A stretch of 64,000 nt of DNA from Prevotella sp. (lineage in GTDB: Bacteria; Bacteroidota; Bacteroidia; Bacteroidales; Dysgonomonadaceae), in contig JAITVH010000048.1 in the NCBI GenBank assembly GCA_031285905.1, positions 1 through 64,000 on the forward strand. The letters run 5' to 3'. The notes below the pieces were generated by a model that did not search any database, was not told where the DNA came from, and saw only the letters and a list, made by a program, of their open reading frames with translations. The translations under genes were made by a program, and so were the position numbers. Numbering within the stretch: the stretch's first letter is position 1; every line of letters starts with the position of its first letter. Positions 63,547 to 64,000 of the stretch are shown in pieces.

Positions 63547-64000
63547 ATGCAACAGGCCATTGCTTACATTAAAGAATCACTGAGAGATTACTATTCCGGA
63601 AGCGAGATTTCGGGACTATGTCGTATCCTCATCGAGTATATCGTAGATGAATCTTATTTTAATGCATTGGTAAAAGATATTATTTTTTCAGAGGATCAAA
63701 GGGCTATATTGGTTTCTTTGATAGAGCGTCTTAAGGCCTATGAACCTATACAATATATTATGGAAGAAGCCGAGTTCTTCGGCCTCCCTTTTTTTGTGAA
63801 CTGCAATGTGCTGATTCCCCGTCCCGAAACAGAAGAGCTTGTGGAATTGATACTCAACGAAAACCCTCAGCCCAACCTGCAAGTATTGGATATAGGCACA
63901 GGAAGCGGAGCTATTGCAATAGCCCTGGCAAAGTATATGAAAGAAGCCGGAATAGCAGCATGGGACTTCTCCTATAAGGCTTTGGATATAGCTGTTCTTA
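63547..64000 (+). CDS. Release factor glutamine methyltransferase PrmC, partial
   Basis: The first 151 codons of PrmC, cut by the window edge. PrmC methylates the Gln of the GGQ motif in release factors 1 and 2. The N-terminal helical domain, the linker IPRPETEELVE and the SAM loop LDIGTGSGAIAIAL are present; the catalytic NPPY lies beyond the edge. It starts 3 bases after hflX, suggesting co-transcription. Confidence 0.92.
   Translation, partial: MQQAIAYIKESLRDYYSGSEISGLCRILIEYIVDESYFNALVKDIIFSEDQRAILVSLIERLKAYEPIQYIMEEAEFFGLPFFVNCNVLIPRPETEELVELILNENPQPNLQVLDIGTGSGAIAIALAKYMKEAGIAAWDFSYKALDIAVL

Overview
The window comes from a low-GC member of the Bacteroidota, order Bacteroidales, most like a Dysgonomonas or Porphyromonadaceae-type genome. 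I base this on gene content and order: bamA between uppS/DUF6089 and two ompH genes, an OstA-like protein with a chain of SurA-like chaperones, a PorT-type barrel, fused CcsB-CcsA, DUF4292 followed by an EnvC-like protein. Promoter-like TAnnTTTG boxes and serine-type sulfatase chemistry agree. No rRNA, tRNA or CRISPR array was seen. The genus is an inference.

Layout. 1-3.1 kb: flavodoxin-ferredoxin, sulfatase and O-methyltransferase in one tight operon, facing a HTH regulator. 4.4-6.4 kb: a pyruvate carboxylase B/oxaloacetate decarboxylase-type subunit. 6.5-11.3 kb: a composite intergenic repeat, then patatin, a GH13 enzyme, prs and pepE. 11.3-20.2 kb (minus strand): a Sfp-type transferase, mutL, OstA-like protein and three parvulin-type chaperones, an envelope-biogenesis block. 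20.3-25.2 kb: an AT-rich island holding a methyltransferase, a PD-(D/E)XK-like nuclease and a truncated tyrosine integrase. It is bounded by a 24-nt imperfect direct repeat of the 3' end of a DUF2795 gene. 25.2-30.0 kb (minus): DUF2795, PduO-type adenosyltransferase, methyltransferase, PorT-like barrel, LysM protein and plsC.

30.0-31.2 kb has no intact gene but holds a repeat copy, a candidate small RNA and an insertion-sequence remnant with 17-bp inverted ends. 31.2-35.4 kb: a DUF3737 cassette with an amber-interrupted carboxymuconolactone decarboxylase, a cupin, a MalY/PatB enzyme and an EamA exporter. 35.4-44.1 kb is redox-themed: MarR regulator, CcsBA cytochrome c maturation, a second composite repeat in the opposite orientation, a three-gene operon (Tat lipoprotein TIM barrel, Tat lipoprotein Gfo/Idh oxidoreductase, tetraheme cytochrome fused to a SUMF1 domain) and apbE. 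44.3-50.4 kb: dut, TPR protein, DUF4292, EnvC-like, a tandem cupin and a FemAB-like acyltransferase. 50.6-59.8 kb: rlmB, RidA, ribD, DUF6242, DUF6089, uppS, bamA and two ompH genes. 60.3-64 kb: a GH92 enzyme, hflX and the start of prmC.

Most of the window is housekeeping and envelope biogenesis. The parts most worth a second look are the periplasmic sugar-oxidation/cytochrome operon (39-43 kb), the restriction-modification island (20.3-25.2 kb), the modular intergenic repeat (6.5 and 38.5 kb), the non-coding stretch at 30-31 kb, and a carboxylase subunit whose biotinyl-like domain lacks the usual lysine.
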